Origin: Mesostigma viride
Lineage: Eukaryota; Streptophyta; Mesostigmatophyceae; Mesostigmatales; Mesostigmataceae
DNA: 64,000 bases
Assembly: GCA_009746045.1 (NCBI GenBank)
Contig: RPFO01000406.1
Span: forward strand, 1,450,030 to 1,514,029
Direction of reading: 5' to 3'
Shown here: in pieces, positions 42,827-53,227 of the stretch
Numbering within the stretch: position 1 is the stretch's first letter
How the letters are laid out: every line of letters starts with the position of its first letter
Position numbers and translations under genes: made by a program
The notes under the pieces: generated by a model
Databases searched by the model: none
What the model saw: only the letters and a program-made list of their open reading frames with translations
What the model was told of the DNA's origin: nothing

Positions 42827-44601
42827 TCACACCCGTGTGTGACCACCTTCATTTAGGATTCGCTGATACCTGGTACTCATTTCCCCTCTCACCTCTTTGG
42901 TCCATAATCGGCTAATAAAAAATATACCCATTTCCCCGAAATATATACGTGGCGGCAATATATGCGGATGGTTTATATATCAGTCAAGGAGACAACTAGC
43001 GCAGGCCAGAAATCGGGAGAATCCAGACCATGGTAGCTCGAGCCTGCCGTTATCGCGTCCGCGGTTTCGAGTCGTTCAGGATGATGAATATGATGAATGG
43101 TGATGGAAGTGTAGCCTTGTGCATTGAAATTAAAGCTGGCTTACATGTAGAGCGATGACTAGATGACCTACTGAGACGGTGGGGCCGGAAACTGGAACAA
43201 CTCATGCTTCAGTTGATCAGGGCGTGTGTTTCCAGCCTAACTGGCCGGGAGTGTCTAGCCCCAATATACGATGACTCCACCCCACCATCCACGTGAACCA
43301 TAACCAAAACCGCCCACCCCGGCCTCCGGGGCAACCAACCAGTTGTCCACTCAACCATAATTGACACTGCTCACTGCACCGACCGGCGGCACCCGAACTA
43401 CACTGAAGCCCGCCTACGTACCATGATAGGCAATGAAGCCACCAACGCAACCCAAGCAGGCATCCCCGTCCCAACAATAAAATAGGGATCAAAATTCCAG
43501 CACAACCCCTCCTTAGTTGTACTATGCACAAAACTAGGCCCACCCCTCACACGAACCTGCCGTCGGTGTGAGGGACAATGTGACGGACATACGCACGAGC
43601 TACCCACAAATTGACAACTGCGTCCCACAACTACTACATAATCAACCCCTAACATTAATGTCCCCCATGACACCCGCCAAACACACACATGACTACCGGT
43701 AATACCCGGCCTCGGACCACGAATACCCACCTCCCGCAACAGTATCACCCCCATGATGTACTGTATGCCACCCACGAGCCCAGTGCCCCGGCCCACCCAT
43801 GTCCACAGCGACACCCCTGCGACCTCACCCCGCCCATCGACTGCACGCCACTCCACAGGACTCACCCCCCACCCCACACCCCACACCCACACCCCGCATA
43901 CTATGCAGAAGGAAGCACGGCGGGCAAGCCAGCGTGCCGGCATGGGATATCGGAAACGCCGCGGGGGCCGCCACCACAACCCGACCCATGGGCACCATCC
44001 TGAGTTCAACCACTTGCGCCTGCCATCCCAGATCAATCTTCGAGGAAGCCGGCTGTTGTATCACCAAGTGCCGGTGTCCCGATGAGGCCGGCAACCGTCC
44101 CTGCTCCGCTGAGTTCCATGGTGTCGTCTCACACAATCTGGGCCCTTCATGGGGGCAATCAATCCTGTTCAGTTAGTGTACTGTCTGCAGCTGCTCTGAT
44201 GTTTCAACTCATTAATGATACTTGGCTCTAAAGTAGCTAGGCCCGGCAATGTGGGCGTTAGCCGCGTAGCGGCTAGGCCTAGTCTATGTAGGGGTCCGGT
44301 CAAGTATCTCACCGCTCTCACCTTGTTTGCCACCCCTGCCGTGTAAGTGAGGAAGGACCAACAACCGACGGCGTGGGACACAACAACAACAACAGCAACA
44401 ACAACCGACAAGGCAAGATGACCAGCCGTTGGATCCATGACTATTTCGGGGAAATGGGTATATTTTATTAGCCGGCTCCCGATTTCTGGCCTGCGCTGGT
44501 TGTCTCCTTGATATTTTATTAGCCGATTATGGACCAAAGAGGTGACTGAGAGGGGAAATGAGTATCAGCGAATCCTAAATGAAGGTCACACACGGGTGTG
44601 A
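42827..44601. mobile_element. element bounded by ~150-bp terminal inverted repeats
   Basis: TCACACCCGTGTGTGACC at 42827-42844 is the exact complement of 44584-44601. The similarity continues inward for well over 100 bases (shared TAGGATTCGCTGATAC, TTTGGTCCATAATCGGC, CAGGCCAGAAATCGGG), with small indels. The interior (about 43100-44400) is C-rich with broken frames; I recognise no transposase. A tRNA-like A/B-box pair at about 43031-43075 lies within the left part. It may be a non-autonomous DNA transposon or a foldback of two SINE-like copies. I could not define a target duplication. Confidence 0.65.
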
Positions 44602-44716
44602 AGGTGACAGGTGAAGGGCTATTAGGGCGCGTTATGGATCCACTATTAATAACCCTGTCGGTTGAGTGTTGACTCGGTTCACCGGCGCGGGAATAAACTC
44701 AACTCAACTCAAATCA

Positions 44717-46754
44717 GTAGTATCCGGGGATTATCCTGAGATGCCATGGCCACGAGCCACGAGGTAGCCATGGCTGACGGCGGAGCTCATAACTTTCACG
44801 TTTGAGCACCAAATTTAGCCGTGAATATCACAATCGATGCGTCTTTCTACGACGCACATGCTGATATAATTTCCCAAAGCTATTACGCAATATACGATGA
44901 GCAAACGCCCATCGACGCAACGCAGCCTGGCGGCTGCGCTCGGCAATGAAAATACGCCTGCAGCTCCGGCTGCAGCTTCGCCCACCGGCCCAGAAGGCAG
45001 CGGCGCCAAGTGCTAGCCAAGCTCTAGTGATCGTCCAGCCCCCTGCTGCGCCCGCTTCGCCAGCAGCGTCGCCCGAACCCAAGCGCAGTCGCCCTGACGG
45101 GCTGCTGGACGAGTACGACTTTGACGCCAGCCAGCCCGGCTTTTTTGACAAGCTCACACCCGATCGCATCCTGGGCTACGTGTTTTTCGGGACGCATGCC
45201 TCTCTTATAGAACTATGCAAGCAGCTTTCCCACCAAGGTCGCCTTGTCAATGCCTTCCTCCAGAGGCGCAATTTCGGCCAGGACGTCCTCAACGCCCGCC
45301 GCCCCCACCTCCAGCAATACGCCCTTTTTTCCCTCCTTGGACGCTCCATCGAGGAGCTTTGGCCCCCAAAGCCCCTCACCACCACCTTAACCGAAGCCTC
45401 CATCCGCTCACTCCTCAAGGAGGCCCTCGAGCAGCACGTGGCCCCCATCGCTGCAGATGTGGCGGCCATGGGCAGCACGTTGGCTGCCGAGCTCCCCCTC
45501 CTCTCCACCATTTCCACCGCCACCTCCACCCTCCTCGCCTCCTCCACCGCCGCCATCCCCTCCTCCGACTCCATCACCGCCCAGCTCCGCGACATCGACC
45601 AGCGCCTCAAGGATAATGCAATCGCTATCGAGGTCTTGCAGAACACAGCAGGCCTCACCGCCCAGGCAGTGAAGGACATTGCCGCCAAGCCAGCCTCGGC
45701 TGGCCTGGCCGGCGATGCTCCTCCCATCACGACCTGGGCGGACATGCTTAAGCAACATACCACCTCCACCACCTCCGCCGTCGCAGCCCAGCTCCAGCGG
45801 CAGACGCTTGACCTCCGCGAGGAGGCCGAGCTCGCCAAGCGCAGCCTCAACGCCATACTCAAGAACTTGGACATGGAAGAAGGTGAGAATTCCGAGAAGC
45901 TTGCACGTGCGTTTGAGAGCAAAATCCTTGCACGCATGGGCCTTCTTGGTGAGATCAAGCTGACCGCCCACCGCCTCCCCCGCGCGCGGGGTAAGGCAGG
46001 GGCGCCTCCGCTCCTTCTCATCTTTGATAGCCCAGCGGACAAGATTTCGTTTCTCAGACGCCGCAAGCGGCTCGCGAATACTCCCTTCACCGTGGACGAC
46101 GACTTGACCCTGGCACAGCAACAACGGCGACGGGAGCTATGGCCGACCTACACCCAGCTCCGGCAGACCAAGGCGGGCCAGCCGGTGTACTGGAAGGGGG
46201 CGGCCATCTACGTCGGCCACAAGCCCTGGCAAGCGACCCCCTCGACCACCGCGGCCCCGACAACTCCAGCCCCAGCCTAGGGGAATACATCAGTAGTGTA
46301 GAATAGTTAGACAGTGGCCTTGTACATGCCCGCCTACTACAGGCACTATACCAGCTTAGGCCTAGCCTTTTTAGTCATGTACATGTGTGCCTATGATGAG
46401 CCACCCTCCAGATGATGCCTAGCTTTATTTAATTATGCAGTGCCCATGCAGGGAGTCACTCCCTGCTGAGAAGCCATGCCATAGCTCTTGTATTCTGATC
46501 AGGCACGCCGCAGAGCTCTTGTATAGCCATGATGATCTTCCCCCTCACAGGCATGCTCCCCCCTTACCCGGGCATAGCGTGATAGACCATGAGGGTGCGG
46601 GTGCCCTGGTGCACCTAGAGCAAGTGTTGTTTACATTCCCACCCTTGCAGGAAGTAGCTTAGAATGTATTATAGGCTCATATGCCCCTTCTCAGGGCTAT
46701 GTGCTACATATACTCCCAACGGAGTTATGTTCCTAATTAATTAATTAATTAATT
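44717..46754 (+). mobile_element. complete ORF1-only LINE derivative ('half-LINE')
   Basis: About 2.04 kb flanked by a perfect 11-base duplication AACTCAAATCA (44706-44716 and 46755-46765). Structure: a 5' leader of about 200 bases, a LINE ORF1-type gene, a 3' UTR with the ACTCCCAACGGAGT hairpin at about 46705, and a TTAA-repeat tail. No ORF2 (endonuclease/RT) is present, so it must be mobilised by another LINE. Mammalian HAL1 elements have the same logic. Truncated copies lie at 36.7 kb, 60.6 kb and 61.3-62.5 kb. Confidence 0.88.
44946..46280 (+). CDS. LINE ORF1-like RNA-binding protein
   Basis: 444 residues from 44946. The N-terminal 40 residues may be out of frame: an upstream ATG at 44897 gives an ORF1-like start (MSKRPSTQRSLAAALGNEN) in another frame, so one base may be missing near 45000. 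The middle (about 135-300) is Ala/Ser/Leu-rich and coiled-coil-like. The C-terminus has an RRM-type segment (LLIFDSPADKISFLRRRK) and a conserved end, DDDLTLAQQQRRRELWPTY with KAGQPVYWKGAAIYV, as in many LINE ORF1 proteins. It would bind element RNA in a ribonucleoprotein. A second copy of the C-terminus lies at 60619. Confidence 0.78.
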   Translation: MKIRLQLRLQLRPPAQKAAAPSASQALVIVQPPAAPASPAASPEPKRSRPDGLLDEYDFDASQPGFFDKLTPDRILGYVFFGTHASLIELCKQLSHQGRLVNAFLQRRNFGQDVLNARRPHLQQYALFSLLGRSIEELWPPKPLTTTLTEASIRSLLKEALEQHVAPIAADVAAMGSTLAAELPLLSTISTATSTLLASSTAAIPSSDSITAQLRDIDQRLKDNAIAIEVLQNTAGLTAQAVKDIAAKPASAGLAGDAPPITTWADMLKQHTTSTTSAVAAQLQRQTLDLREEAELAKRSLNAILKNLDMEEGENSEKLARAFESKILARMGLLGEIKLTAHRLPRARGKAGAPPLLLIFDSPADKISFLRRRKRLANTPFTVDDDLTLAQQQRRRELWPTYTQLRQTKAGQPVYWKGAAIYVGHKPWQATPSTTAAPTTPAPA

Positions 46755-46884
46755 AACTCAAATCAACACAATCTGGCTCTCGAATACTTGGCGGAACATC
46801 GTTTGCTAGGAATCACCACGCTGTTGTACCAACGCGGGTGTATCCAATGATGCAACCGTACTCGGGTCCTGGTCCCACTCGTGT

Positions 46885-46888
46885 CCAG

Positions 46889-46922
<34 letters not shown>

Positions 46923-47112
46923 GTCCCACTCGTGTCCAGTGACACAAGCTACACTACATGTCCCCGCTGAGTATCTTTGGCTCTTGTCTGTTTGTGATGG
47001 CATGCTGTTCAGTGTCCTGGCCCTCGGCTTTCCAAATCTCTACAGCTCGGCCTTCCCAATCTCTCTGCTGCCCATGTGTGCGACGTGGGCAACAACAACA
47101 ACAACAACAACA
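46885..47112. repeat. (GTT)n and (AAC)n microsatellites
   Basis: A GTT run at about 46888-46921 and an AAC run at about 47089-47111, with CCCACTCGTGTCCAGT repeated on both sides of the first. The rest of 46766-47650 shows no gene. Confidence 0.85.
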
Positions 47113-47650
47113 GGACATGCCATGCCGCTGATGCCAGTGTTGGGATCTGTTGGGATTGCATCCTGAACAATTTTGGCGCCAAACTTGAAACGTGGACTGC
47201 CCGCGACCTCCATTCAGGCATTGGAAACATACTTTGTATTAGAGCATGACTGGCAGGGGCCAGGGCTTTGCAATTCACATCATATGGAAAGTCGAGCCGT
47301 CGTTAACTCGGGCAAATGAAGTGCATTGAAGTCTTCTTTCTCACAGGAAAACTCGCTTTTTCAGATGTTCGAACCTAGCCAGGCATAGCCGCTGTTGTAA
47401 GCCTGGAAACGGGGAGGTCTATCCGAGGGTGCAAGCTGTGAACCGAGGATGCGGAGGAACCTTGCGATTCACGGCTGACGTTAACTCCGTTTAAGGCGCA
47501 TCATAAGACCCTGGGGCTATCGATTACCTTGACTTGACTCTTAAGATTTGCGTTTGTAAAGGTGGGCTCCATCATTCCTCTACGGGCGAGGGCAAGTTTC
47601 CTGTACTGTTGCTCTCAACGGAATATGAATTGTGCGACCTTTTGTCTACG

Positions 47651-50449
47651 ATGATCCTCCGTTGGCTTCTGTGCAAAGATGGGAGATGTAAGGCTAATTT
47701 TGTAGACAAATCCGTAGTTATATTGGAGCCCGACGCTACCTTATTCACAATATGCCTCGCCGACGGCAGACAGATCCGGCAGATGAGCGAGTTTGTGACT
47801 TCTGGTTACTGTATGCAGCTTTGTCTTACGCTCCACTTACGCAATTTGTTCGGTGAAGAACCATACTTACCCCAGCGGTTGCTCGCTCCGCTGGGAAAGG
47901 AATCTTTTACGTCCCGCCAGAAATACTACACTGCGCAGTGGCCTCTGTCCCTCGCCGCGGGCCTAAGTTGCGGACTCATCCATACCGACAAGGATGGCTA
48001 CGTGGTCGTGCGCAGCTTTGCGAACGCTGCGCCCGCATCCGAGCTCCGACTGTCCCCATCTGGCGGCATGTTCTCGGTGACCTACCCTTTCCTGGTTGGT
48101 GAGGTCAAAGGCAGGGTAGAGGCTCAGGCGCCAGAAGTACCTCGTGTGTACACGTACACCATGCACACCCAGGTGTTCTCTGCGCATGCTACCCCCGAGG
48201 CATGGCGCTACCCGCTCCAACTCGCATGCGAGCATCATCGACACCAAAACCAGCCACACTGTGCCTCCCCACCGCATGAACCCTGGCACCTGTCGCTACC
48301 CTTTGGTCATGGCCAGCCCATCGCCAGCCTAGACACGCAGAGGCCAACCACGGCGCGGCTACAGAGCATATCCACGCTCCCCGCGGCTGCCCCCACTGCC
48401 ACACACGCACGCGTCAAGGAGGTGCGTTGGAGCCGGTACCTGCCGGACTCGTTCTGGTGTGCCAGCAGCACCGTGCTGTACCCGGAGGCCAAGGACGTCA
48501 CCCAGGGACTCGTGGAGTGGACCGCCCAGGCACTGCACGTGTTTGCCCCCTTCCAGACCAGCCGCCCGCCGGCAACTGCGGCTGGCCATGCCAAAGCTCC
48601 ATCATCCTTGCCCCTGCTCTTGTCATCACCCTCGCCCACGTCTCCATCGGACCTGGTCGTGGTTGACTCCACTCTATGGGCGGATGGCTCCGCCCTGCGC
48701 GTGTTCCACCGAGGTTCCGCACTGTTTGTGCAGCACACGTACGTGAGCACTGGCGACGGCACGGGCTCCGCCATCCGTGTGGCCTCCGAGCACCCGCTGG
48801 CATGTGACCCTGTGGCTGCGTTCCTGTGCAGATGCCAGCAGCGGCGCGGCACCTGTGTGGGGTCGATGCCTAGGTCCGGTGGTCCAGCGGGCCAGCTGGG
48901 TAGCCCTCCTCACCTTGTCAATCTGGCGAGTCGTGATCCCGCGGTCCACCGTGCCGGCACCATGTCCGATGCGTGCGGGCTCCGGTCATCGCTAAACTCG
49001 ATGTCGACGCCTCAAGCAGTGCGGACGCAAGATGAGCCCCCAACGCCCGCGTTGACCGTTCCAGGTGGCGTCGCGAGTGGTGAGCCGCGGCCGAAAACGG
49101 TTTCTGGGTGTGCGCCCATCCAGGGGGGCGCAATGACAAGTGAGTGTTTGGGTGGGTGCCAGGGTGATGCCGCTCTAGGTGACCGTCGCCAGCACAGTGG
49201 TGACGAACAACCTCGTCCTACAAAGCCGGCTAGCACGGGCACATGCAGGGGATGTACGGGTGATGCCGACCACGTCCCATGCTGCCGTGTTTATGCTGCC
49301 GCCGCAGTGCCCGCCAAGGTACGGTTTGCGGATAGCAGTGGCAGCAACCTCCGCCCTCATTCGTACGAGCTGGCCAGTATCGCGCAGCGTGCGATGGCCC
49401 TCCTGCACGCGTGCACCGAGGCGGTGGCGTGGCAACAAGAGGCGGACGGAGTGCAGGGCTTGCCCACAGCATCGGAAGTAGCCGGTCTGTCGACGGGATG
49501 GAAGCCGGTGGCTGGGGTCTCCTCCGGCAGTCTCGGGCGAACTCGTGGTGGCAAGGGTGTCAATAATGGGCGGGATGGTAGCCATGGTAGGGATGGGGCA
49601 CTGGCACATTGGCCCGCAGTGCCCCCCCTGGACAACCACATCGTTGAGGAGGTGGATCTTCCGGGGATCGGTCGCCTCACGGCGTACGCCGATGGGCGCG
49701 TGCGCGCGGTCTTTGAGGACCGGACGCTGCTGCGTCTCGACGGGGACCGCGCCGTGTGCCACCTGGTGCTGCCCGACGGCACCGTGACGTGTGCCGGGAG
49801 CAAGGTACCCGAGCATGTGTGGCGCCACGTCCAGGTCGCGGCCCAGTTTGCCACGTGGGCGTTCCAGTCGCCAGCACAGCGCGGGTGGCGGCAGCAGCGG
49901 CAGGTCGCGGTGGATGCTCACGTGGGGCTCACGGGGCGGTTCCTTGCCCTGACGGGGGATGCAGCACCCTTGCCAGAACGCTTCATCCGCCGGGGGGGTC
50001 GCTCTGGAGCTGGTGCATGGGGTGGGGAGGAACGGGAAGGCTATGGTCGTTGGGAGGGTAGCGGGTCGTGGGTGTGTGGCGATGCAGACGGGGGGATGGC
50101 GGGGGGTAGCAACGTGCCCATCATTGGAGGGGAAGGTATCTCAGATAGTGTCCCCATCAGCGACAATGCCCGCGTGGCAGACGAATGGGCTCGATGCCAC
50201 GACCCTGTCAGTGAGGCATTTGATGCTGCTGCTGGCAGCGCTGATGTCTTCTCACCCACTGACGCCCCTGTTGAGGAAACCCATGCCAAGGGTGGCATGG
50301 ACGCTAGCGACTGCATGGATGGCCACCCACCGCTGGCGCTCTTGCCTGGCTCGCTGGCCGCGTGGCAGCTGCGGGAGCGGCTGGTGGTGGAGCTGGTGAA
50401 CAGCAACCGGGCATGCCTCAGCCTGCTGCGCGACGGCTGCGTGCGCTAA
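47651..50449 (+). CDS. C5orf34-like protein, intronless
   Basis: The frame is open from 47534, but the family N-terminus begins at the ATG at 47651 (932 residues). Family segments: N-terminal LLCKDGRCKANFVDKSVVIL; ADGRQIRQM; about 166-192, YTYTMHTQVFSAHATPEAWR then YPLQLA; about 385-400, VFHRGSALFVQHTY; about 676-698, GRLTAYADGRVRAVFEDRTL; then VLPDGTVTCAG and WRHVQVAAQF at about 715-735. Human C5orf34 shows the same order. Its role is unknown; the repeated 'strand - D/G - strand' stretches recall polo-box-like folds (inference). Low-complexity Pro/Gly/Ser linkers of about 200 residues separate the conserved blocks, making it longer than the human protein. It lacks introns, while the DCAF12-like gene next door has four; this may mean retroposition, but no poly(A) tail or duplication is evident. 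Confidence 0.8.
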   Translation: MILRWLLCKDGRCKANFVDKSVVILEPDATLFTICLADGRQIRQMSEFVTSGYCMQLCLTLHLRNLFGEEPYLPQRLLAPLGKESFTSRQKYYTAQWPLSLAAGLSCGLIHTDKDGYVVVRSFANAAPASELRLSPSGGMFSVTYPFLVGEVKGRVEAQAPEVPRVYTYTMHTQVFSAHATPEAWRYPLQLACEHHRHQNQPHCASPPHEPWHLSLPFGHGQPIASLDTQRPTTARLQSISTLPAAAPTATHARVKEVRWSRYLPDSFWCASSTVLYPEAKDVTQGLVEWTAQALHVFAPFQTSRPPATAAGHAKAPSSLPLLLSSPSPTSPSDLVVVDSTLWADGSALRVFHRGSALFVQHTYVSTGDGTGSAIRVASEHPLACDPVAAFLCRCQQRRGTCVGSMPRSGGPAGQLGSPPHLVNLASRDPAVHRAGTMSDACGLRSSLNSMSTPQAVRTQDEPPTPALTVPGGVASGEPRPKTVSGCAPIQGGAMTSECLGGCQGDAALGDRRQHSGDEQPRPTKPASTGTCRGCTGDADHVPCCRVYAAAAVPAKVRFADSSGSNLRPHSYELASIAQRAMALLHACTEAVAWQQEADGVQGLPTASEVAGLSTGWKPVAGVSSGSLGRTRGGKGVNNGRDGSHGRDGALAHWPAVPPLDNHIVEEVDLPGIGRLTAYADGRVRAVFEDRTLLRLDGDRAVCHLVLPDGTVTCAGSKVPEHVWRHVQVAAQFATWAFQSPAQRGWRQQRQVAVDAHVGLTGRFLALTGDAAPLPERFIRRGGRSGAGAWGGEEREGYGRWEGSGSWVCGDADGGMAGGSNVPIIGGEGISDSVPISDNARVADEWARCHDPVSEAFDAAAGSADVFSPTDAPVEETHAKGGMDASDCMDGHPPLALLPGSLAAWQLRERLVVELVNSNRACLSLLRDGCVR

Positions 50450-50935
50450 GCTGTCAGTGTGGGGAGTTTATAAGGAGCTTTTGAGTGTAGGTGTCCCAAT
50501 CACCCTGGCCATATTAGTGGAAGTGCCTTTTGTGGTTTACGGTGACAACCGCACTAAAGGGAAAAGTTGCGGTGTTTGCAATATCTGGCACAGTCAGCGG
50601 TTGTGCATATTGATTTCCTTGGTTCTGTAATTCATCCGGGATTACATGGTCCATGTGCAAAGTAAGAAAAGAAGCTTGACGGCTTGTCTTGCCACCTGCA
50701 ATGCAGTAAAATTGATGTGAATGAGACAACCAGCGCAGCCAGAAATCGGGCGAGTCGGGACCATGGTAGCTCGAGTCTGCTGTTATCTTATCAATGTCGA
50801 CCTCGAGAAAAAGAAATGTTAGTTGACCTCGAGAAAAAGCTGGACCGTGCGGTCCAAAACCGTGCGGACCAATATGCTGCGGTCGAAATTTTCCTTGTGG
50901 GCTATGCCCTTATGCCGCACACATTCGCAAGAAGG
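50450..50935 (+). other. 3' flank; SINE-like fragment
   Basis: No gene. At 50720-50785 a segment (ATGAGACAACCAGCGCAGCC, CCATGGTAGCTCGAGTCTGC) matches 42985-43050 and the inverted copy at 44470-44505, so it is a dispersed repeat. Confidence 0.6.
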
Positions 50936-51550
50936 ACTTGTACCGTCCTAGGCATGCCACTTGCCACCAGCACCATCAAGCAGCGTAGACTGCAACTAGT
51001 AGGGCACTTAGTTCGCACCAACCAGGTGGACACATCTCGTGGCCCCTCCCCATGCAGGGCTGCGACCTGCTTATCCGGGAAGGCACCTCCTCACGTGGAA
51101 CGGGCCCAGCAATGCTAGACGCCGCAAGGCCCGCACTTTCAATTAATTCATGACTTCATTATAATGATACTCGTGCTCCCATTGGGGAGTCACGGAGCAC
51201 TAACCCCGATGGTGATTGGGGCTTCCAGTCGCCCGCCGCTGCCGCGGCTGCTAGACAGGATGGAGGTCCCGTTCCGTGATCGCTTCAAACTGCTGGGGAG
51301 CATGCAGTCCCCGACACCGCCGACGATGCGGACACCTGCATCGGCCTGGCCTGGGCTAGGCATCGTTCGCTCAATACCTACTGGCACTCGAAGGACCTCG
51401 GCGAGCACCGCAAGTGCATGCTCCTCAAGGTCCTGGTCCTCACGGTGCTCACCTATGGCGCCAAGGCATGGACGCTCACGGACACACTGGCTGCCAAGCT
51501 CGACGGCACGGTAACCATGATGCTACGTCAGGCTCTGAATATGTAGGGTT
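50936..51550 (+). pseudogene. scrambled LINE ORF2 fragments
   Basis: Plus strand. About 50965-51040 encodes IKQRRLQLVGHLVRTNQVDT, the C-terminal motif of these LINEs. About 51205-51500 encodes, in several frames, the thumb region (MVIGASSRPPLPRLLD, FRDRFKLLGS) also present in LINE B. The two are in the wrong order for one copy, so at least two insertions or a rearrangement are involved. Confidence 0.7.
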
Positions 51551-51559
51551 CTCCACGCA

Positions 51560-52030
51560 TAGATAAAATTCAATTAAATTAAATTATAACATGCCTCCGT
51601 TGGGAGATCATGTAGCTATAGCTTGTAGCCCTAGCTTGACTTCATTGGTAGTCACTGCCGCCATGGCAGCTATTCGATCTTAGAATGTTTGCCTAGTTGT
51701 GCCACCTTACCTAGTCACGTGCACCGCTAACGCACGGTACACAACCAGCCATGCATAGCCTTAGCTTAGTCCTTGTACAGCCATGCTACGTCCTGGCTTC
51801 GATCAGATTACTTGCCCACGCTCCTTGTTATGATATGCTCACATGGGTCTTATTGCACCCACAGACTGCCGGATCGTTAGCGTGTCCGTTTAGCTAGCGT
51901 GCCCGCATGCAGCTGTGGCATGCCTTTGGCATGAAGGAGACTGGGGGTCTCTGCCCTTTCTCCTTTTGTGCACACACAGGGATTACAAGCACTTCGGTGC
52001 TCCGTGACTCCCCAACGGGAGCACGTGTTT
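51560..52030. mobile_element. two LINE 3' ends facing away from each other
   Basis: At 51563-51590 an AATTAAA-type tail and the CCTCCGTTGGGAG hairpin mark a minus-strand 3' end. At 51940-52030 a plus-strand 3' end has GTGCACACACAGGGATTACA and CTCCCCAACGGGAG, ending TTTAATTAA. Between them the sequence resembles 61.9-62.1 kb. Confidence 0.6.
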
Positions 52031-52209
52031 AATTAAGTTAATGTAGCACATATTCCTTGATGGATGGACCTGGAGTGGAGGGAGCCGCGTAATCGAACTA
52101 ACCTAACTCATTGCTATCTAGTCTAGAAAAATCCTAACTACACTACTCATCAAAACGCCGCCTCCTCTTGGGGGGAGGTGGCTTGCCCACAGGGGATTTT
52201 ACCCCGACT

Positions 52210-52910
52210 CCCACGAGTCCGGTTCTCAAATTCTCAAGTTCTCGGAGGGCGCCGCCCGAGATTAAATAAGAGGTACCTTGAAATTAAATAAGAGGCATGC
52301 CTCTATCCAGATATATTTTTGGAGGCGAGTTTCTATTGGCGTTAAGTTGTAGTATAATACGACAACGTGTCAGACCGTATAATTTATTCCGACTTCTACA
52401 TTCAGTTCACCGCTTGGTCAAAAAAGGATCACTTATATCAAGGAAACAACAAAGATCACTTATATACCCTACTTCTCCGTAAAATCTCATCGACCGGGTT
52501 TCGAAACAACCCACGAACGCCGTAGATGCACATCCAACGGAGCAAACAACGTCAAGACCGACGCGGCGCCAAATAGTCGCCACGGCTGCGAGCCATTTTA
52601 CAACGTACGTCGCGCCGCGTCGTGTACCCAAGCCCTTTTCTGAACGTGAGATCCAAAATCCGCTTGCCAGACCGGGAACTCCGTCCAATACCGTCGTGCA
52701 TTGAATTGAATTGGAACATGAGTCCTTCTTTCCGTCACCCTTGACATGTTTTCGTACAATAGTACAAATTAACGCCAATAGAAATTCGCCTCCGAACATA
52801 TATCTCGATAGAGCCATGCCTCTTATTTAATTTCAAGGTACCTCTTAATTAATCTCGGCCCCCGCCTTCCGCTAATTTGCTAATTTGCTAAATTTGCTAA
52901 AAAAGAGCCA
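52210..52910. mobile_element. foldback element with 14-bp target duplication
   Basis: ATTTTACCCCGACT flanks it (52196-52209 and 52911-52924). Inside, about 52258-52360 and 52750-52857 are inverted copies (shared GAGATTAAATAAGAGGTACC on one arm, its near complement on the other). The intervening ~400 bases have a broken frame and no recognised gene. Confidence 0.75.
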
Positions 52911-53227
52911 ATTTTACCCCGACTGGCGTGTGAGCCTTGACAATCTTCTACCACCGCGCCTGGTTCTGCATGGCAGTCCAAAGAAGGGAGAGAGAGTGGA
53001 TTTAAAAATTAAATTATAGCATGACTCCGTTGGGAGATCATGTAGCACATATTCCCGTGGATGGATGGAGGGGGGACAAAGCCGCGAAACCGAACTAATT
53101 TATAACTCTAAGCTAATCTAATCTAGGTAACCCTACCTATGCTACTCAGCAAAGCGCCCCTTCCGCTTGGGGGATCGAGGGGGCTTGCCCACAGGGGCGG
53201 GCGTATGAGCCTGGACAATGGTCTTCC

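Noticed and set aside
43061-43080. Possible tRNA gene from the GGTTTCGAGTC B-box-like motif
   Set aside because: No cloverleaf or acceptor stem could be formed; better explained as part of a dispersed SINE-like repeat.
45176-46124. Long minus-strand ORFs of 238-304 residues
   Set aside because: Antisense of the GC-rich LINE ORF1-like gene, with no independent motif.
48307-49921. Minus and alternative-frame ORFs of 76-248 residues over the C5orf34-like gene
   Set aside because: Shadows of a GC-rich coding region; conserved family blocks are all in the plus frame starting at 47651.
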